This document shows, in pieces, positions 9,508 to 17,800 of a DNA stretch of 51,835 nt. This stretch comes from a virus. The stretch covers positions 1-51,835 of IMG/VR virus record IMGVR_UViG_3300008108_000260; one strand, given 5' to 3'. Every line of letters starts with the position of its first letter. Positions within the stretch are counted from its first letter, which is position 1. The notes under the pieces are model-generated. The model was not told the DNA's origin. It searched no databases and saw nothing but the letters and a program-made list of their open reading frames with translations. The position numbers and the translations under genes are program-made.

Positions 9508-10137
9508 TTAAGGCATGAACTTCGACAACACAATACGCTTTAACACAGGTGCTTGAGGTACCAATGTCCAATTCTCGTCTGCAACGTAGGACACAGTTAC
9601 TGGAACACCGTATGTTTCTTTCCATTCTTCTAGTTCAAACAAGGAGCCTACAGAAACCAGAGAAAAGCGCTTTAAGTCCAGCTCGTCTCTGATAATTGGT
9701 CCAAACTGCATCATCTCCCTGTATACTTCTGCTGCTAGAATCTCCGCTTCTGTACCTTTTCCAGCTAAGCAGAAAAATGTATGGCTACCTGCTACTAGGA
9801 TCGAATGCTCCCTGTTAGCAGAAGTGGGCAAACCCCCGTGAAGCCTGTCGTCTATGCTTATTCGCTGAGGCTGCCAATCATTTCTTTTAATTATGATTGC
9901 TAGCTTTTTTTGCGTCAAGTCAGGACGCCATTGTGTTATAGATTCAATAACTATATCAGTTGATGCTACTGCTCTCCACAGTTTTCCTCTAAGTTCTTTA
10001 GCTTCGATGTTATCGGCGTTAGCAAAATGATTGATAAACCATTCCCTGAAGAATCCTGTCATCAGATGCGGTTTTGGGGCTATTGAGCACCAATTACTGT
10101 ATTTTCCAGGGTCACTTACTTGAGGCTGGTCGCTCAT
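9508..10137 (-). CDS. Putative tail completion / head-tail joining protein
   Basis: Encodes 209 residues. The ATG at 10137 lies within the last codons of a small upstream gene and follows GGAG, so the two are probably translationally coupled. It lies between neck-like genes and the tail sheath gene, where tail terminator or head-tail joining proteins are usual. The sequence is a mixed alpha/beta single domain with Trp-rich N-terminus and a beta-rich C-terminal part (FELEEWKETYGVPVTVSYVA). No family could be assigned by eye. Confidence 0.45.
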   Translation of the reverse strand: MSDQPQVSDPGKYSNWCSIAPKPHLMTGFFREWFINHFANADNIEAKELRGKLWRAVASTDIVIESITQWRPDLTQKKLAIIIKRNDWQPQRISIDDRLHGGLPTSANREHSILVAGSHTFFCLAGKGTEAEILAAEVYREMMQFGPIIRDELDLKRFSLVSVGSLFELEEWKETYGVPVTVSYVADENWTLVPQAPVLKRIVLSKFMP

Positions 10138-10273
10138 TATACTTCTCCAAGCCCCATGATTTGACTATTTGCTCTTTAAGATCGTCACTAGGCTCCCAGT
10201 TTCTAATACTGGTGGTTGGCAGCAGCTTTTTGTTTTTTGTCTTATCGTTAAGACTGGGATCTGGTTTTTCCAT
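10112..10273 (-). CDS. Small neck-region protein of 53 residues
   Basis: Starts with ATG at 10273 in a TAATG overlap with the stop of the upstream zinc-finger protein, and ends at 10112 inside the next gene, sharing 26 bases with it. The product is Lys/Asn-rich at the N-terminus (DKTKNKKLLPTTS) followed by an amphipathic helix with tryptophans (DDLKEQIVKSWGLEKY). The head-to-tail overlaps on both sides support translation as a coupled gene. Function unknown. Confidence 0.6.
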   Translation of the reverse strand: MEKPDPSLNDKTKNKKLLPTTSIRNWEPSDDLKEQIVKSWGLEKYNERPASSK

Positions 10274-11073
10274 TACACTCCACCCATTGGAATGTTGTAA
10301 ACCACGTCTGAAAAATTTGCTTGTCTAGCAGAAACGTTGGTGACTACTGGGTAGCCTCTCATCTCTGCAGCTGAAATTATCTCATGGATAATAAACCGTC
10401 TATCACTGCCAGAGTCCACAAACACATCATAACTGTCAGGCACAGGATCTCCAAGCATTCTACAGTTGCCAAATATGACGTCTTTTTTAGTTCCAACTGC
10501 TTGAACGTTGTCCATCTCTTCTCTGTGCTGGTGCAGAGCTAGCTCCATATTTGCTGGTATAGCTGCAAAATACCCTTGAATAATTCCAGTTCCTTTACAA
10601 ACGGTGCAATCGCTGTTTGTTACTTCGTCTGTTAAGTAATCTGTACAAGCGGTACAGCGAGTACCGTATCTTTTTCTTTTGAGCAAAAAGCCTTTAAGTG
10701 AAGTGTACTTTGAATGCCTAAGTTTTTCTTTTCTTAGGACATCTCTAGCCAGTCTCCAGTCTCTAAATTGAAGATTCTTTACAGCTGAAACTATTTCTGA
10801 GTAGTAGGTCCTCAAAGCTGTTTGTAGCTTTACTCTGTAGTAAAAATCCTGGCTTTGAGCGTATATTCTTTTTTCGTCGTCTTCGGCAAAGTAGACATTT
10901 TGTACAGGCAGACCTATATTCGCAAATTCCGTAGTAGGAACCGACGAAGCAGCGCCTTGTAGCGTAAATACGTGCGGACCTGGATCTGTAAATAGTCTAG
11001 AAATTACCCACTCTACTCTACTGCCTCCTGAGACAGAGTATTTGACGAAAGCCCTTTCAAAAGGGTTAATCAT
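10273..11073 (-). CDS. Neck/virion protein with a DnaJ-like CxxC zinc finger
   Basis: Encodes 266 residues from ATG at 11073, which overlaps the upstream stop codon (ATGA) and follows GGAGG. Near residues 140-165 it has CTACTDYLTDEV then CTVCKGTG: two CxxC pairs, the second shaped like the DnaJ CxxCxGxG repeat, so a single zinc ribbon is likely. The rest is alpha/beta with a conserved-looking VFVDSGSDRRFIIHEI segment near the C-terminus. It is placed between a probable neck protein and a tail completion candidate. A structural role at the head-tail interface is inferred. Confidence 0.5.
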   Translation of the reverse strand: MINPFERAFVKYSVSGGSRVEWVISRLFTDPGPHVFTLQGAASSVPTTEFANIGLPVQNVYFAEDDEKRIYAQSQDFYYRVKLQTALRTYYSEIVSAVKNLQFRDWRLARDVLRKEKLRHSKYTSLKGFLLKRKRYGTRCTACTDYLTDEVTNSDCTVCKGTGIIQGYFAAIPANMELALHQHREEMDNVQAVGTKKDVIFGNCRMLGDPVPDSYDVFVDSGSDRRFIIHEIISAAEMRGYPVVTNVSARQANFSDVVYNIPMGGV

Positions 11074-11999
11074 CGCCAACGACCTCCGTACTCGTAGCCA
11101 GACCCGAATGTACCATTCCAGTTTTGAGCGTTAAACTGGGCTTTCTTATTTTTAACCCATTGGTTGAATTCACCAACCATCATAGCGCCAAGTTGCTCAT
11201 ACTCGCTGGCTTTGTTTTTATCGTCTACTTGGATACCGCCTGCGCTATACGGCAGATGGTTACGACGATAGTGTTTTGCAGCTATCTGATACAAGTAACC
11301 CATTACGCCGTTTAGCAGAATAACTGGGTTGGGAAAGTTAGAAGTATCAAATTTCTGAGGAATAGGAGGTTGAGCTGAATTAAAGTGCTCAACGCAGCGC
11401 AGCGTACACTCAACTATTTCTGTGAGGTCAAATTCAAGTTCTGATAGCAAGTAGTTATCTTCTGGCGCACTGTCTCTTAAAAACACTCTTACATCGTTGG
11501 GGCTAGGCACGCCTACGTTGCGGTTCTCTAAGCCAAACTCGCCCCTGTCTACGAATAGGTAAAAAGGATAGGTAAATAGTATAGCGCCGTCTATGTCACG
11601 AAAGGCCCACTGCCCTCTGTAGATACCGTTTAGAGCTGTGACCTCAGGTTGTAGTCTGCAGCGTATAGTTCCAGAAGGCGCATCCCAGATTACGGCGTCT
11701 AGATCGTACGGCAGTTTGCTGTCAGATATATTTACAGCCTCTCTAAGCCTTCCAATAATTGAAGGCTCAAGGGTTCCAGAGCTTGAGCTGTTTGCTGAGC
11801 TACTGCTGGCTAGACTGCAATTACTTAAGTTTATAGGCCTGCCTTCTGAATCTCTTAACACCATTTCCATCACAGGACTTACGTTACGAACTGTGTAAAC
11901 TGACGGAATCTTTGCCAAGATCGGATTATTCTCGACCTTGGTTATTCTTGGTCTAATTATTACTTGTTCTGAACAATCTACACTTGATGGGTCAGGCAT
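11070..11999 (-). CDS. Putative neck / head completion protein
   Basis: Encodes 309 residues, AGAGGA before the ATG at 11999. It is the first gene after the terminator at 12081-12116 and so starts the tail transcription unit. The N-terminal half is beta-rich with a Ser-rich loop (about residues 65-75); the C-terminal half is helical with ILLNGVMGYLYQIAAKHYRR and a basic, aromatic tail ending GGRWR. The pattern is compatible with a neck or connector-associated protein. No family assigned. Confidence 0.45.
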   Translation of the reverse strand: MPDPSSVDCSEQVIIRPRITKVENNPILAKIPSVYTVRNVSPVMEMVLRDSEGRPINLSNCSLASSSSANSSSSGTLEPSIIGRLREAVNISDSKLPYDLDAVIWDAPSGTIRCRLQPEVTALNGIYRGQWAFRDIDGAILFTYPFYLFVDRGEFGLENRNVGVPSPNDVRVFLRDSAPEDNYLLSELEFDLTEIVECTLRCVEHFNSAQPPIPQKFDTSNFPNPVILLNGVMGYLYQIAAKHYRRNHLPYSAGGIQVDDKNKASEYEQLGAMMVGEFNQWVKNKKAQFNAQNWNGTFGSGYEYGGRWR

Positions 12000-12072
12000 A
12001 GCTAATCCTCTGTAGAAGTTTGGTTCATCTTATCACAGCTACAGAGCTGTCTGGTAGTTTAAATTAAAAGCC
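12000..12072 (-). promoter_or_regulatory. Probable promoter region for the tail operon
   Basis: The stretch between the terminator and the gene starting at 11999 must hold the start of the leftward tail unit if the terminator works. On the minus strand it contains GCTGTGATAAGATG, an extended -10-like element, but no clear -35 box. Because the phage encodes its own polymerase, a non-sigma70 promoter is equally possible. Confidence 0.25.
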
Positions 12073-12080
12073 TTAACGTG

Positions 12081-12116
12081 CAAAAACCCACCCTCTAATT
12101 TGAGGGTGGGTTTTGC
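12081..12116 (-). terminator. Rho-independent terminator after the head genes
   Basis: A perfect 13-bp stem (12083-12095 with 12102-12114) and a 6-base loop. On the minus strand it is followed by a short T run (GGGTTTTTGC). It lies after the stop of the last head gene at 12134 and before the tail unit. The flanking A/T tracts mean it could also act weakly on plus-strand transcripts. Confidence 0.8.
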
Positions 12117-12133
12117 TTCCCAAGGCTGTCTTA

Positions 12134-12484
12134 TTAGACGGTGTGGGGATCAGTGATAGAGCTGGAGTAGTCACCCCAGCAAGGATCGACATCGTTGACC
12201 ACGCTGTTCTGCACAGCGAGAATCTTCGTGACATCCAGAGTAGTGTCGTAATAGTGCGGAGTTGGGGTCTGCACAATTACAAGCTTGCCGTTGTTAACGG
12301 CATTCTGGAGGGCAGCGCGATGGCGCTTCTTGGTGATGGAAGAGTAAAGAGTGTCAACGCCACCGAAGTAGCTGTACTCTTCACCTGACGCTAGGCGCTT
12401 GCCGTGAGGAGGTAGAAAGCCAAAAAAGGCTTCCTTTCCGCTCATGTTACGCACCTTCGTCTGAAGGCAGGTAATTTCAGCCAT
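12134..12484 (-). CDS. Small head-associated protein (possible head vertex or decoration protein)
   Basis: Encodes 116 residues with GGAGG before the ATG at 12484. It is the last gene of the head unit before a terminator. The sequence is beta-rich with the phrase FFGFLPPHGKRLASGEEYSY, and a central basic patch (SSITKKRHRAALQNAV). No recognised domain. Small proteins next to the capsid gene are often decoration or stabilising proteins, but this is only inferred. Confidence 0.5.
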   Translation of the reverse strand: MAEITCLQTKVRNMSGKEAFFGFLPPHGKRLASGEEYSYFGGVDTLYSSITKKRHRAALQNAVNNGKLVIVQTPTPHYYDTTLDVTKILAVQNSVVNDVDPCWGDYSSSITDPHTV

Positions 12485-12495
12485 GTTAACCTCCG

Positions 12496-12882
12496 TTAGT
12501 TAGCCACATGCTGGGCTAGAGCATTGTGGTAAACAGCAAGTGCTGCTTGGACAGATGGATTAGCTGCAAGGTTCTCAGAAGCAGCCTTTACCAGGGCCTC
12601 TTCCTGTGCAACTTGTGGATTGCCGAAACCCATGGAACCCATGGCGTTTTCCAAGCTGGACGAAGCAGCGCCGATCAAAGATCCGCGAGCCTGGGCCTGC
12701 TTGATTTGCTCTTGTTCCTTGGCAGCTTCCAAGTGACTTGCGATCTTGAGAAGTTCTGCAACTTCCCCTTCGTTCTGGGGAACGATACCGAAGTCGTTTG
12801 CCAGCTTTTCGAGGAACACAGGCACGTAAACGTTCTGCATTAGAAAGCCGTGTGCCTGCTCTGGTGTGATCTGCTCTGACAT
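12496..12882 (-). CDS. Small alpha-helical virion protein, unknown function
   Basis: Encodes 128 residues with AAGGAG before the ATG at 12882. It is predicted almost wholly helical and Ala/Gln/Glu-rich (AAKEQEQIKQAQARGSLIGA), ending in a further Ala-rich helix. It follows the major capsid gene and is separated from it by a strong hairpin. No family recognised. Confidence 0.5.
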   Translation of the reverse strand: MSEQITPEQAHGFLMQNVYVPVFLEKLANDFGIVPQNEGEVAELLKIASHLEAAKEQEQIKQAQARGSLIGAASSSLENAMGSMGFGNPQVAQEEALVKAASENLAANPSVQAALAVYHNALAQHVAN

Positions 12883-12907
12883 TTAGATACTCCTTGTTAA
12901 GTAGGAC

Positions 12908-12937
12908 CAAGGTAGCCGTGTTGCCACGGCTACCTTG
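12908..12937 (-). other. Perfect 13-bp hairpin downstream of the capsid gene
   Basis: Arms 12908-12920 and 12925-12937 are exact complements with a 4-base loop. No T run follows on either strand, so it is not a standard terminator. It lies 11 bases after the major capsid stop and 25 bases before the next start, suiting a mRNA 3'-end stabiliser or processing site that raises capsid expression. Confidence 0.7.
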
Positions 12938-12947
12938 AAGTACCTTA

Positions 12948-13880
12948 TCATGCAAAGTCTGCACGGGCCAGAGAGTTGGTGTTGCCGATGGCTCCACCGA
13001 GGGTCTCATAGGCAAAGAACTCCAACATGTAAGCCTTGCGCTCGATGTACATGGTGGTGTCTTCGAGCAAGTAGCTCTTGCCCATGAACTTGGGATCAGC
13101 AAACAGGTACATCGAGTCGCTGGGGACCAGATCCTGCTTGATGGTGACGATCCAGTTGGCGTTCATGAAGTTCTGCTCGGACCAGCCATTCTTGAAGAGG
13201 TCCTGGCTGAAGTCGCCACCCATTTCTTCACGACCAAACTTCATGATCTCGCGGATCGTGAGGTTGTTCAGAAGAACGGTACCAGTCTCTAGACGAGAGA
13301 TGGTGCGGGGCAGAATCTTGAAAGCGTCCTGGAGGGTATCACGGGTGATACCGCCGTACAGGGTTTCCCACTGAACGGTGCCAGAGTTGGGGTTAACGGT
13401 GTCGGCAGAGCCGCCGAGGCCAGCGTTAACAGCAGCCAAGAACTTGCGGTCTTCTTCAGCCAGCATGTCCTTGATTGAGTTGTCGCTTAGAACCTGACGG
13501 ATGTCGATGTAATAAGTACGCAGTTCGTCAACGTCCTTCGTGAAACGAGGGGTGACGATACGGTCGAAGCTAACGCGGTAGCGCTGGCCACGAATGTACA
13601 GGCTCATCGGCAAGGTAGCGAAGGGAATGCTGACAGCGGCAGGGGAGTCTGGCTCGCGGTCAACAATCTTCACTGGCTTGTCGGTATCAACCTGACGATC
13701 AAGATCGTCATTGCTGATCTGGACAGGGGGTAGAATGCGGCGATAGAAGCCTTCTTCACGCATTCTGTAACGGGTGAAGTCATTCACTGCGTCAAGCGCA
13801 CGCTTCTCCATGCCTGGGGTCTCCAGGTAGGAGATAAAGGTCTCGTTGCGTAGCTTGACATCGTCATTAACGGATGCCAT
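12948..13880 (-). CDS. Major capsid protein (HK97 fold, putative)
   Basis: Encodes 310 residues from ATG at 13880 behind GGAGG; a TTG six bases upstream is less likely. The order N-terminal arm, RYRVSFDRIVTPRF strand region, long helix (DVDELRTYYIDIRQVLSDNS), central IKDMLAEEDRKFLAAVNA helix and C-terminal beta strands fits an HK97-type shell protein. It lies after the protease and scaffold candidates in the canonical order. Its codon usage is cleaner and more GC-rich than that of its neighbours, consistent with very high expression. The N-terminal arm is short, so little is removed if the protease trims it. Confidence 0.8.
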   Translation of the reverse strand: MASVNDDVKLRNETFISYLETPGMEKRALDAVNDFTRYRMREEGFYRRILPPVQISNDDLDRQVDTDKPVKIVDREPDSPAAVSIPFATLPMSLYIRGQRYRVSFDRIVTPRFTKDVDELRTYYIDIRQVLSDNSIKDMLAEEDRKFLAAVNAGLGGSADTVNPNSGTVQWETLYGGITRDTLQDAFKILPRTISRLETGTVLLNNLTIREIMKFGREEMGGDFSQDLFKNGWSEQNFMNANWIVTIKQDLVPSDSMYLFADPKFMGKSYLLEDTTMYIERKAYMLEFFAYETLGGAIGNTNSLARADFA

Positions 13881-13917
13881 GTTCAAAAACCTCCACGATT
13901 ACCTTAGGGTTAAAAAC

Positions 13918-14478
13918 TTAGTAGCCAGTCTTGCCAGGCTTGTAGACTGGCCAGAAGGACAACACGTAGTTACGGTCGCTCTGACGCTTGCGCTTTGCAC
14001 GGCTCACAACGCCAACAACGGCGGTTGGGTTGGTGCTACCGCTTAGCGAGGTAGAGTTTTCCAAGGTGGTAATTCCCTGGTTGGTTAGCTTACCCTTGGT
14101 GATGGCTGCGGTGTTGTCAGCCTTCAGGTAATCGTTGGGGTTGTAGGTTTGAGCGGTATCGAACTCGGTGGTTTCGAGTTCGTAAGCGCCCTTAGCCACT
14201 AGACCAGTGAGGTTACCGTCTGGTCCGATTGGATACCAGAGGCTACCGCCGCTGTTGGTGACGTCGCTATCTGCGTTGTTTTGCAACAAGAAGATAGGCA
14301 TCTGGCTGCCAGAGCAGCCAAGACGGAATTCACCGTTTGAGTCTAGATAAACTACGCGACCTGCGAAAGCATAAGCAGCGTAGGTTTCGCTTGCGCTGAG
14401 CTTGGCGGTGAAGTCAAGCGCAGCCATGTGGAACCAACCCTTGACAGCGTCTAGGGTGTGATCAAACATCTGAGCCAT
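13918..14478 (-). CDS. Head decoration / minor capsid protein (putative)
   Basis: Encodes 186 residues from ATG at 14478, placed eight bases after ACAGGAGG. The product is a beta-rich, Gly/Asn/Ser/Thr-rich single domain (RVVYLDSNGEFRLGCSGSQ; LVAKGAYELETTEF) with a basic segment SRAKRKRQSDRNYV near the end. It lies immediately upstream of the major capsid gene with the same strong ribosome binding site, which suggests near-stoichiometric expression. Small beta proteins in this position are commonly capsid decoration proteins. Confidence 0.55.
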   Translation of the reverse strand: MAQMFDHTLDAVKGWFHMAALDFTAKLSASETYAAYAFAGRVVYLDSNGEFRLGCSGSQMPIFLLQNNADSDVTNSGGSLWYPIGPDGNLTGLVAKGAYELETTEFDTAQTYNPNDYLKADNTAAITKGKLTNQGITTLENSTSLSGSTNPTAVVGVVSRAKRKRQSDRNYVLSFWPVYKPGKTGY

Positions 14479-14491
14479 GGAAAAAACCTCC

Positions 14492-14508
14492 TGTGTCATT
14501 TAGACACA
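14492..14508 (-). other. Small intergenic hairpin
   Basis: TGTGTC (14492-14497) pairs with GACACA (14503-14508) around a 5-base loop, just upstream of the ribosome binding site of the decoration-protein gene. A similar GTGTC/GACAC hairpin lies at 9477-9490 upstream of the tail sheath gene. Both may protect the 5' side of processed messages. Confidence 0.35.
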
Positions 14509-14515
14509 AATAAAA

Positions 14516-14902
14516 TTAACCCTTTAGCCCCAGAACCTCGTCAAACCGCAGATCACTGGCTCGCGCCTGGGAAGTGCGCGCTCCAACGTAAGGAGGATTG
14601 GCCGAAGCCTTCTTCTCCTGGACGGCGTGACCAAGCTGACGAGGACGAATCGTACGATTCGTGTCAGCAGTCTTTTCAAGGATTTCCAGTACCTTGACTG
14701 GATCCTTTAGCATGGCAGCGCACTTTTCACGATCTTTAGGATCGATGCGCTCATGCGCGATTAGGGCGTCAACAACAGCTGGAATCAGCGCAGCAGCTTT
14801 GTGCTGAGCAGCTTCAGCTTGTTTGACCAGCTTTTCAGCTGCGTCAAGGGCAGCAGCGCTGCACTCGACATAGTCAACAACGTCTACAAGATCACTAGCC
14901 AT
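14516..14902 (-). CDS. Small helical head-region protein
   Basis: Encodes 128 residues, ACAGGAGG before the ATG at 14902. It is alpha-helical and Ala-rich (AALDAAEKLVKQAEAAQHKA) with a flexible C-terminal third rich in Ala/Pro/Arg. It sits between the scaffold candidate and the decoration protein and is probably a scaffold accessory or internal head protein. No domain recognised. Confidence 0.5.
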   Translation of the reverse strand: MASDLVDVVDYVECSAAALDAAEKLVKQAEAAQHKAAALIPAVVDALIAHERIDPKDREKCAAMLKDPVKVLEILEKTADTNRTIRPRQLGHAVQEKKASANPPYVGARTSQARASDLRFDEVLGLKG

Positions 14903-14923
14903 TTAAAGGCCTCCTGTTAAGGG

Positions 14924-16195
14924 TCAACCAACGATTTCGGCAATGCACTTCTTGATTTCGTCGCGAAGCTTGCGCTGTCCAGCGGTCTTTGCGGATGAAA
15001 TCTGAAACTTGCCACTACGAGCGCGAGCCTTGGCAGCCTTCATCAGACCAAAAATCTGATTGTTGCTGGCTTTAGCGGAAGCCATTTTTGGAGCCTCCAT
15101 ACCAGCCATAGCCGCTTCAGGAGGCATGGCAGCAGCTTCAGGAGCCATGCCCATGTCGCCACCTTCGGCGCTTAGAGCTGCCATGACTTCGTCAGGGCTT
15201 ACGCCCATTTCAGCCAAAGCACCGAGAAGTTCGTCAATGGAACCAGCGTCGCCAGCTGGAGCGGCTTCGCCGCCCATAGCTGCTAGGTCGCCTTCGGTAG
15301 CGCCGATGTCGCCACCAGAAGCCATACCTTCATCGCCTTCTTCCTTTTCGCCCTTCTCTTCGCCTTCTTCCTTCTCGCCTTCTTCTTCAGCAGCCTTTTG
15401 AAGCTGTGATGTGAAGGCAGTCAGGTACTGGCCAGTAGCCGTAGCAGCGTCTAGAGCGCTACGAAGCATGTTTTCAGAAGCAACTTTGAAGAAAGCAGCG
15501 GTATCTTCTTCAGAAAACTCGCCACTCTGTACGGCTTGGTCGTAGCCGATAGCAGCAGCCTTCTTCTCATCTTCGTGCTTTTCTTCTTCCTTGCTTTCTT
15601 CTTTCTTGCCGTGGGTGGTTTCGCCCTTGTTAGAACGCAGTGCGGCAAGATCAGAACCAGTGATCTTGCCGTCCTTAGGGTTTACGTCAAGCTTCTCCTG
15701 ATTACCGTGGAGTTCAGCTTGCTTAATGATGTTAGAGATCTTGGCGAGTAGGGCGTTAGCCTTCTTCTCGGTAAGACCCTTGAGCTTATTGAAGCCCATG
15801 GAGCTGTACTTTTCGCCATCTTCGGTCTTTGCTGGATGGCTGGTACCTGGATCGTCCTTGGTACCCTTGTAGTTGTCTTCGTTGGCTGGGTCTTCACCAG
15901 TAGCGGTGGAAGTGATGCCAACGTCTAGCTGCTGATCTTCCTGGGAAGGAGGATTGTCAGTAGCTGAGTCAACGCCGCCAGCTGGTACTTGCTTCTTAAC
16001 GTCAGCGGTGTTCTCAGCGGAACGAGCGCCTTCGTTAGCATCGCCAGTCTGGTCGTCAACATTCTTTACTGGGTGGCTAGTGTCGCCACCACGGCTTCCA
16101 GCTTCGGTGTTAGCCTCAGCCTTCTTTGAAGAGGCAGCTTTAACCTGCTGTACTTCAGCTAGGAAGCTACGCAACTCATCGTACATGCTCGACAT
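14924..16195 (-). CDS. Capsid assembly scaffold protein (putative)
   Basis: Encodes 423 residues; AAGGAG before the ATG at 16195. It is extremely hydrophilic and acidic, with runs of Glu/Lys/Gly around residue 275 (EEGEKEEGEEKGEKEEGDEG) and a basic, helical C-terminus (residues 385-423, KAKARARSGKFQISSAKTAG). An acidic disordered body with a basic C-terminal capsid-binding helix is the usual design of phage scaffolds. The position between the protease and the capsid genes fits. Repeated Glu/Lys codons make it low-complexity. Confidence 0.68.
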   Translation of the reverse strand: MSSMYDELRSFLAEVQQVKAASSKKAEANTEAGSRGGDTSHPVKNVDDQTGDANEGARSAENTADVKKQVPAGGVDSATDNPPSQEDQQLDVGITSTATGEDPANEDNYKGTKDDPGTSHPAKTEDGEKYSSMGFNKLKGLTEKKANALLAKISNIIKQAELHGNQEKLDVNPKDGKITGSDLAALRSNKGETTHGKKEESKEEEKHEDEKKAAAIGYDQAVQSGEFSEEDTAAFFKVASENMLRSALDAATATGQYLTAFTSQLQKAAEEEGEKEEGEEKGEKEEGDEGMASGGDIGATEGDLAAMGGEAAPAGDAGSIDELLGALAEMGVSPDEVMAALSAEGGDMGMAPEAAAMPPEAAMAGMEAPKMASAKASNNQIFGLMKAAKARARSGKFQISSAKTAGQRKLRDEIKKCIAEIVG

Positions 16196-16289
16196 GGTTT
16201 AAACTCCTTGGAAAAAACAATCGTACAAAACCCTGCCGTGAGGCTGTTGCACTACACCTAAGTTTAATTGTCCAGATAGCAAACTAAGT

Positions 16290-16309
16290 CTGCAAGACTA
16301 ATCTTGCAG
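16290..16309 (-). other. Hairpin between protease and scaffold genes
   Basis: CTGCAAGA-type arms (16290-16297 and 16302-16309) pair perfectly around CTAA. It follows the protease stop by a few bases and precedes the scaffold gene by about 95 bases. The T run after it is weak, so it may be an inefficient terminator or processing hairpin that separates protease from scaffold expression. Confidence 0.4.
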
Positions 16310-16312
16310 AAT

Positions 16313-17791
16313 TTAAGCTAGGTAGTTGGAGCGTACGGCATGCTCTTTATACCAGCCAAAATTCGAGTCATTCTTGAGTTCGTTCAAGAAATATAACTGA
16401 TACGTAGCATAACGTCTAGCTAACTGCTCTGCCTCGTCAGCCGAAGCTGTCTTGATCAGATCATTAGCTCTGCCTCTAAAACTGGCAGTTTTTACACCGC
16501 CAGCTTTTACGAACTGAGACATAACTCTTCGTTCAAAGTTGTTTGTGGCTATAGACTTAGCTTCTGCAGTCTTCTTAGCCCAGCTGCTGATATTTTCTGA
16601 TGGAAAAGCAGCAGAAGGATCACAAACGCTTTCTGCGATGCAGTGCTCAAGGCTGCTGTGTTCAGAAATCATTCTGCTGAACACGCCAGGAAGTTTAGCC
16701 TCTATATCGGCTGCGCTGGCTGACTTAAGAACACCATTATCGAATCCAGAAGCAGCTACTACAGCCAGCCAGTCTTTTACGCTCAGGGCAACTTTTTCTC
16801 TGGCTAGGGCTCTCCACACCTGCATGTTGGTGAGTACACCAGTAGGTATGTTGGACACGCTGGCAGTCTTATCGTTAAGAATGACCGCGTCTTTCATAGA
16901 CGTTCCAAATTTTCCGTTTTCTAGATCTGATTCCAGATCGGCTAGCTCATAAGCAATTTTTACAAGCTGAGCTGTTTTTGGATCCATACTGTCAAATCGA
17001 AGACTGTAAGGCATCGTTACGCCCATTTCTTCGGCAAGAAGGGCACCACCAACAGGCTGATTAGACGCAGCTTTAAGATGACCAAAGACATAAGCTATGC
17101 GGTCAGCTGGACGATACACGTCGCTAATGTCGAACCATCTGGGCTCTGGGTTATCAACGTGCAGCACATGTCCGTCTTCAGCAACCTTGGTTAGGTTGTC
17201 CATGCAACCGCCGTACTTACATGTTCTGTCTGTGCAGTACTGCGCACGGCTGGGAGCTTTGTTTCCACAGCCAGAGCATACGTCGTAAGGAACGGAACAG
17301 GCCATGCTTACAGCTAGCTCTTTGTTGTTAGCCAGCTTTTCCATTTCTTTGTCAGCTACCAGACCGCCGTTACGGTCTGCAGCTTCTTTTGTAGCGTTTA
17401 GAGCTACCAGCAATTCAACGCGCTTCATCGCCTCGTTGAACGCCGACATCTTGATAACGCCATAACTTTTCGCTTGATCTTTATTTTGGTGGTTGCGGTA
17501 CCAGCGCGCGTGCTTGACGAACGTAGGATGGTACTTGCGACAAGTCGCAGACTTGAAGCCATCTCCGTTACGGTTTGGGCCATAGGCCTCCGTAGATCCA
17601 ATAGCAATAAGATGCACGAGCTGCTCACCTGGCGCGACGTGGACATCGCGAAGTTTATCAGCGAATTCATGGCCTGCTCTTTTTACGAATGAGCGAAGGT
17701 CGTCTCCGCGTAGACCTTTATTAGACACCTTGACCATTTCGGTCTGTGCTATATCAAGGTTCTGCGCGCCAGGGGTGATGATCTTTATCAT
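16313..17791 (-). CDS. Prohead maturation protease with a zinc ribbon (putative)
   Basis: Encodes 492 residues; ATG at 17791 after AAAGGTGA. Residues 50-130 hold a conserved block with LIAIGSTEAYGPNRNGDGF and a candidate catalytic His101 in KHARWYRNHQNK, followed by a GVIKMSAFNEAMKRVELLV strand-helix. Ser162 in ELAVSMACSVPYD is the candidate nucleophile. A Cys cluster follows (C172, C175, C186, C191, C196), likely a zinc ribbon. This resembles Ser/His prohead proteases that trim scaffold and capsid. It sits just before the scaffold and capsid genes. The C-terminal 250 residues are helical and unassigned, and may act as an internal scaffold. Confidence 0.68.
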   Translation of the reverse strand: MIKIITPGAQNLDIAQTEMVKVSNKGLRGDDLRSFVKRAGHEFADKLRDVHVAPGEQLVHLIAIGSTEAYGPNRNGDGFKSATCRKYHPTFVKHARWYRNHQNKDQAKSYGVIKMSAFNEAMKRVELLVALNATKEAADRNGGLVADKEMEKLANNKELAVSMACSVPYDVCSGCGNKAPSRAQYCTDRTCKYGGCMDNLTKVAEDGHVLHVDNPEPRWFDISDVYRPADRIAYVFGHLKAASNQPVGGALLAEEMGVTMPYSLRFDSMDPKTAQLVKIAYELADLESDLENGKFGTSMKDAVILNDKTASVSNIPTGVLTNMQVWRALAREKVALSVKDWLAVVAASGFDNGVLKSASAADIEAKLPGVFSRMISEHSSLEHCIAESVCDPSAAFPSENISSWAKKTAEAKSIATNNFERRVMSQFVKAGGVKTASFRGRANDLIKTASADEAEQLARRYATYQLYFLNELKNDSNFGWYKEHAVRSNYLA

Positions 17792-17800
17792 TCGTCACCT

